In this document: positions 59,987 through 64,000 of the stretch, piece after piece
Layout of the letters: each line of letters begins with the position of its first letter
How positions within the stretch are numbered: the first letter of the stretch is position 1
Assembly: GCA_030248225.1 (NCBI GenBank)
Contig: JASANE010011638.1
Span: forward strand, 124,001-188,000
Reading direction: 5' to 3'
Length of the DNA: 64,000 bases
DNA from: Trileptium ribeirensis
Lineage: Eukaryota > Nematoda > Enoplea > Enoplida > Thoracostomopsidae
Program-made: the position numbers and the translations under genes
The notes under the pieces: model-generated
Told to the model about the DNA's origin: nothing
Database searches by the model: none
What the model saw: the letters and a program-made list of their open reading frames with translations, nothing else

Positions 59987-60766
59987 ACACTGTGATTCCA
60001 AAGACAATAGAAGGCCACCAAGGGATCACATCGAAAGTGGCATTCTTCTAACCGATCTCGACTATGATGAAGATATAGCTTTACTGGTGGAAACACCACA
60101 GGACATGCCGCATATGGTCGATCGACTCGATCAAATTGCACCACTAATTGGACTACAGATCAGCGCCGCGAAAACGAAGGTCATGCGATCAAATATCAGC
60201 ATCTTGCTGCGGGGTCAGGCACTGCAAGGAGTGCAGCGGTTCTGCCATCTAGGAAGCTGCATAGACACGGAAGGGGATTCAACCACCGAGATCTGCAACC
60301 GTACCGCAAGAGATGAAGCAACATGCATAATGTCAACCAAACAACTCTGAAAATGTACCCGGATATCGCTCAAAACGAAAGTACGGACAGACAACGCTAA
60401 AATTCGACTAGCACTGCTCTATACTTGCGAGATATGGCACATGCCAGTGGCCGATTACGCGCGTTTTCGAGTTCAGATGTTGGCCTCATTGCAAATGGGA
60501 ATTGCAGCCCCATCGTTGTGTTCAGAGAAATAAAGAGTCGACGACTGCGTTACCTAGGACATGTGCTGCGTCATCATACTAGCTTCATTCCGAGACGTGT
60601 TTGCTTTGGAAATCATGTTGTTTCCTGGAAACGACCATCCAGAAGGCTAAACTCGCATGGCAGCGCCTTATTCAGTAAGTCCTGGCCCCACTACGCCTAC
60701 ACCTTATGTGCAGAACATGACCGACCGAATTGGGATCGCGGCTGGCTGACAACGCATCCAACATAG
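59987..60766 (+). pseudogene. LINE remnant (RT thumb and C-terminal region)
   Basis: The + strand frame has LLTDLDYDEDIALL, the equivalent of the RT motif C (normally YADD), then GLQISAAKTKVMRSN and a FCHLGSCIDTEGDSTTEI region. These are hallmark RTE/CR1-clade C-terminal sequences. After a stop and frameshift it continues with ALLYTCEIWHMPVADYARFR and RRLRYLGHVLRHH...IPRRV. The first Asp-containing part of RT and the endonuclease are absent, so the copy is 5' truncated. The altered YDED and several stops make it dead. Confidence 0.85.
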
Positions 60767-60769
60767 CCC

Positions 60770-63263
60770 ACTGGTACATATCAACTAGTCATATTTCTGA
60801 AATGTTTTACTATAACGTTCGATTGATACAAGTACATCATTCGATTTACTTTTGCAAATATATTATTATATCTTTGCGAGAGAGCATAATGAAGAACTGG
60901 TAAATGATAAAAAGGTTTCCTAACAATCAGTCACAGATTACAACTTTCGATACAAGACATTCCATCATATTTGTCTTATTAATTTAGCATTGGAAACTAA
61001 ACAGCTGCATATTTATGTCCTGCAATATGTGCCGAGAAATTTTAATTCAAAGCTTTGCCACTTGAAACTAACAAAAATCAAAATACTATACAAAGACAGT
61101 TGAATTTTATAACATTAAAAACACATTGTAGTCAACAGGTGAGCAACAAAAGCACAAAGCAAAAGAGTTGTTCCAGAATTAACCCATTGTATCATCACGT
61201 CCACGGATTTACTTTCCAAACTTGCACAGGCATCCACAATAGTAAAATATATTGTACTTTGCTTCTTGGATTAACAACACAAAATATAAGTGTTTCTCTT
61301 TCGGTATTAAGTAAAATTTCCATTCACTCTGTTGATCTCCGTGCTGTTTTAGTGTTGTTAATAACATCATAATGTTCACGTTATAATGAACACAACAAGT
61401 AATAATGTTAGTCATTGCAAAACCCAACCGCATTTACAGGCAACCTTGCCCAGCCACAGTGAGAAGAGCCCATCAATTTCGAAAAGACCATGTTAGTTCC
61501 CCTCACATACCCGAAACTACAATGTTACACTGAATCCAACTTATTTGTCACCTACATTGATGTTTAATGTACAGTAAATACAGCTATATAACATCTAGAT
61601 GTCAATCAAATATTCCCCAAAATCAAATAAGAAGTGCCTTCAAACGATTACAGTCAACTTTGTAGCCACTTTGAGACGAACTGACAACAAAAGCAGCGAC
61701 GTGACAGCGCCTGGCATGATGAATCACGATTGTCGAGCATAGCGTTTAAAACTAAAATAATACAAATATCCAAACACTAACGATCTCAGCATGAGACAAA
61801 TTTGTATGGAATCACAGCACTGATCTGAAAGAAAGATAATTTTATATATACGGCCAGTAAATTGTAACATAGCCCATTAAAATTAATTAGACGAAATTTA
61901 GATTTATTTCGAGCGAAATTTCTATTTTGGCGCTTTTAAATATATTTAAACTTTATACAATTTCCAACCATTGTTGCTACATGTAACTCAGTTCGCTTGA
62001 GATTTCGGTCGGTTTACATTGCACTTGTTATTGCGACCGTTATTGTATTTGACAGATGAATTGGTGACAATTTTGTAATTACAGATACAATTAGAATTAA
62101 GGGCTTACATCAGGAACGATTTTCGTTCGAATTCGATCATTTTCTTTTAAACTAAAATCGATCGTTTGCGATTAATTTAACGAAGTTTGAACGCGTTAAA
62201 ATAAAAGCGTTTGCTATTAAACAACGCTAACTTTTGTTTAATTTGACGAGCTTCAATAAAAGAGGAATCTTTTAATATCGCGATATTGTTCGATTTTATG
62301 TGAACCTAAGTCTGACCGTAATTGTACATTGAAAAATACTAAATTTTCAAAGATAATCAAAGTCAACCAGGTCAAGCCTACGCGAACGCATAGTACATGG
62401 TTGCGGGATCTGATCCATTATCGGTACCTTAATACCAAAACTTTGAGTGCCTGGATTGGTTAAAAGACAAGAAACTAAACAGTGCTTGCCTCCATAGTTC
62501 TAAAAGAATTACCACTCTAATTATTGTTGTACACAAAATCAATCTGATAGTCAATATAATCACTAAGACATACCTTAAAATTACAACAGCCAATACTGTA
62601 CCTTTGCGAAGGCTACTGCCATACAGTCACAACCTGCGCATTATAATACATCGACAATTAATGTACAGGAGAAGAAAAGAATATGATGTTCTCTCAAACA
62701 GGCTGTGAACAAGTCTTAAATTGTGTAACCAGACATTTATTTCACTATGAGGAAGCACAGAATAGACTTAAAAGATTTTCACGAGCAAGTTGCAAGCGAA
62801 CATTATGGAGCCCTCACTTGTCCAAATGCTTAGATAAAAACTTGGAAAATTTTAAAGCGTTTTTGTTGTTTTGCCTATGTGGTGTATTTAAACGTGTGAA
62901 CAATGTTCCAACCTTTTAAGAACAAAATATTATTGATCAAATATTGCAATTTTTTAAGCAAATTTCAACAAAATATTTCAAAAATCCTCCAAATTGTAAC
63001 AAAATATTTCAAAAATGCACACTCAAATTTCGAAGAATACGGATTTGCTACATTTTAAAGCTTGCAGCAAAATCTGGTCATATTTTGTTCAAAGATTGAT
63101 TAGACATATGTAGCTTCGAATTTGATCGTAAGAACAAATTGTTATAAAATGTTGTTCCACAAAGTTTATACCTACGAATCTGCAGAGTTGGTTTATAAGA
63201 TTTGATTTATAAGAAAGATCCGCATACAAATATCAGTAGCCCGTTTGTTTAATCGCCAAAATG
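60770..63263. other. 3' flank of ARPC4; no gene recognised
   Basis: AT-rich, with repeated ACAAAATATTTCAAAAAT text near 62968-63018. The terminal ARPC4 exon, which may encode as little as one or two residues and a stop, should lie here or at 63264-63317 but cannot be identified by eye. Confidence 0.4.
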
Positions 63264-63317
63264 TTAAAACCCATTTGACCACTCGCGACTAACAATACAT
63301 CGACCCAATGACTTTAC

Positions 63318-63488
63318 CCTTTTCAGAAATTCTTCAGCAACAATACGAGCACGCGCGTTGATTGCCAACTTCATTTCCGAAATTTCCTTATCGATTTCTT
63401 CCATAAAATGAACAACGAAATCAACAACTTTATGTTTGTACATTTGCTCGGTGTGAACGTTCGTTATGAGAAATGAAATGTCGTAGCC
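63318..63488 (-). CDS. ARPC4: ARPC4, Arp2/3 complex 20 kDa subunit (one exon, gene partial)
   Basis: ARPC4 is the structural core subunit of the Arp2/3 actin-nucleating complex; it dimerises with ARPC2 to seat the Arp2 and Arp3 subunits. The exon encodes 57 residues, from [20 protein letters not shown] to [14 protein letters not shown], nearly identical to the C-terminal third of the human protein (which ends EEFLKNF). The acceptor is TATTTCAG at 63491-63489 and the proposed donor GTAAAG at 63317, phase 0 at both. The frame would otherwise read on for 17 more residues to a stop at 63264; the strong donor after LKR and the family's short tail favour splicing to a tiny last exon. The upstream exons lie beyond 64000, as 63489-64000 is intron. 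Expression is likely constitutive; the sequence shows nothing on regulation. Confidence 0.94.
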
Positions 63489-64000
63489 CTGAAATAGTAA
63501 AAGCAAAAATAACGTATTTTCTCTGGGTGGAATATATATTTATTTTCAAATGACTGAATGAGCCTTGTCTATGTTATATGTTAGTGCCGTATGACTTAAA
63601 AAGTAAGCAAAACGATTACCTAAGTCATTTTTGAGGCTAGAAAATCATTTTGGCAAATGCCTGTATGTCGGACATTCAGCGAACCTTGTCTTAGGCTTAT
63701 ATGTCACATCTATAAACTCCGATTTACAAAGCACCCTCCAAAATAAAATGACAAACTAATGACACGGGTAAAAGGGTTGTCAAAATAATCGATAAATCTG
63801 TTTTTTAATAGTGTGGATCGATAGTCCAAGGACGGATTTTATGTGTAACGTAACGTATGGGTCCAAAATTAAGATTTTTCCAGCCAAAAATCACACAACC
63901 AACATGCGTAATTGCTTCAAAAACAGCTGAATCCAGAAAATTCAACGACTATTACGATTCTACGACTGGGTTCTCCAAATTGGGTGGCGGTACCTGGTAT

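Overview
The window looks like nuclear DNA of an animal (metazoan). It is AT-rich, most of it is non-coding, and it is crowded with decayed transposable elements. The supportable host genes are spliced, with GT-AG introns and conserved animal proteins. I cannot name the species. A functional-looking peroxisomal targeting tail (SKL) on one enzyme argues against parasitic flatworms, which are thought to have lost peroxisomes. That is inference, not proof.

Three host genes are recognised. (1) On the + strand, three consecutive exons of a translation initiation factor 4E (eIF4E) gene lie at 10065-10178, 12477-12616 and 16298-16346. The N-terminal exons and the last exon were not found. (2) On the - strand, a complete seven-exon ECH1 gene (delta(3,5)-delta(2,4)-dienoyl-CoA isomerase, fatty-acid beta-oxidation) runs from 55623 down to 38391. 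It encodes 323 residues and ends in the peroxisomal signal SKL, but one of the three catalytic acids is replaced by Asn. (3) On the - strand, a penultimate or near-terminal exon of ARPC4 (Arp2/3 complex 20 kDa subunit) lies at 63318-63488; the rest of that gene is beyond the right edge. A fourth, weak signal is a NADAR-domain fragment at 40696-40884, inside an ECH1 intron.

Layout. 1-7400: a palindrome-rich element, a 46-bp minisatellite, then about 5 kb of GC-punctuated DNA that looks like an old element but has no recognisable protein. 7400-9480: a 5'-truncated CR1-like LINE next to another palindromic element. 9480-17000: eIF4E exons, with a terminal-inverted-repeat element and a LINE tail fragment in the introns. 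17000-28700: mostly featureless intergenic DNA with a satellite-like repeat, an inverted repeat pair and a tRNA-like sequence. 28700-35800: a GC-richer block with a 249-bp tandem duplication and a broken Ty3/gypsy integrase followed by a Ulp1-like segment. 38391-55623: ECH1, whose 8.3-kb intron 2 is packed with repeats (two hAT-type elements with perfect 8-bp target duplications in this gene, a SINE, and a cluster of TGACGGAGGCA-ended elements). 55624-63263: intergenic, with a second SINE copy and an RTE-like LINE remnant. Several repeat families occur as widely separated inverted pairs.
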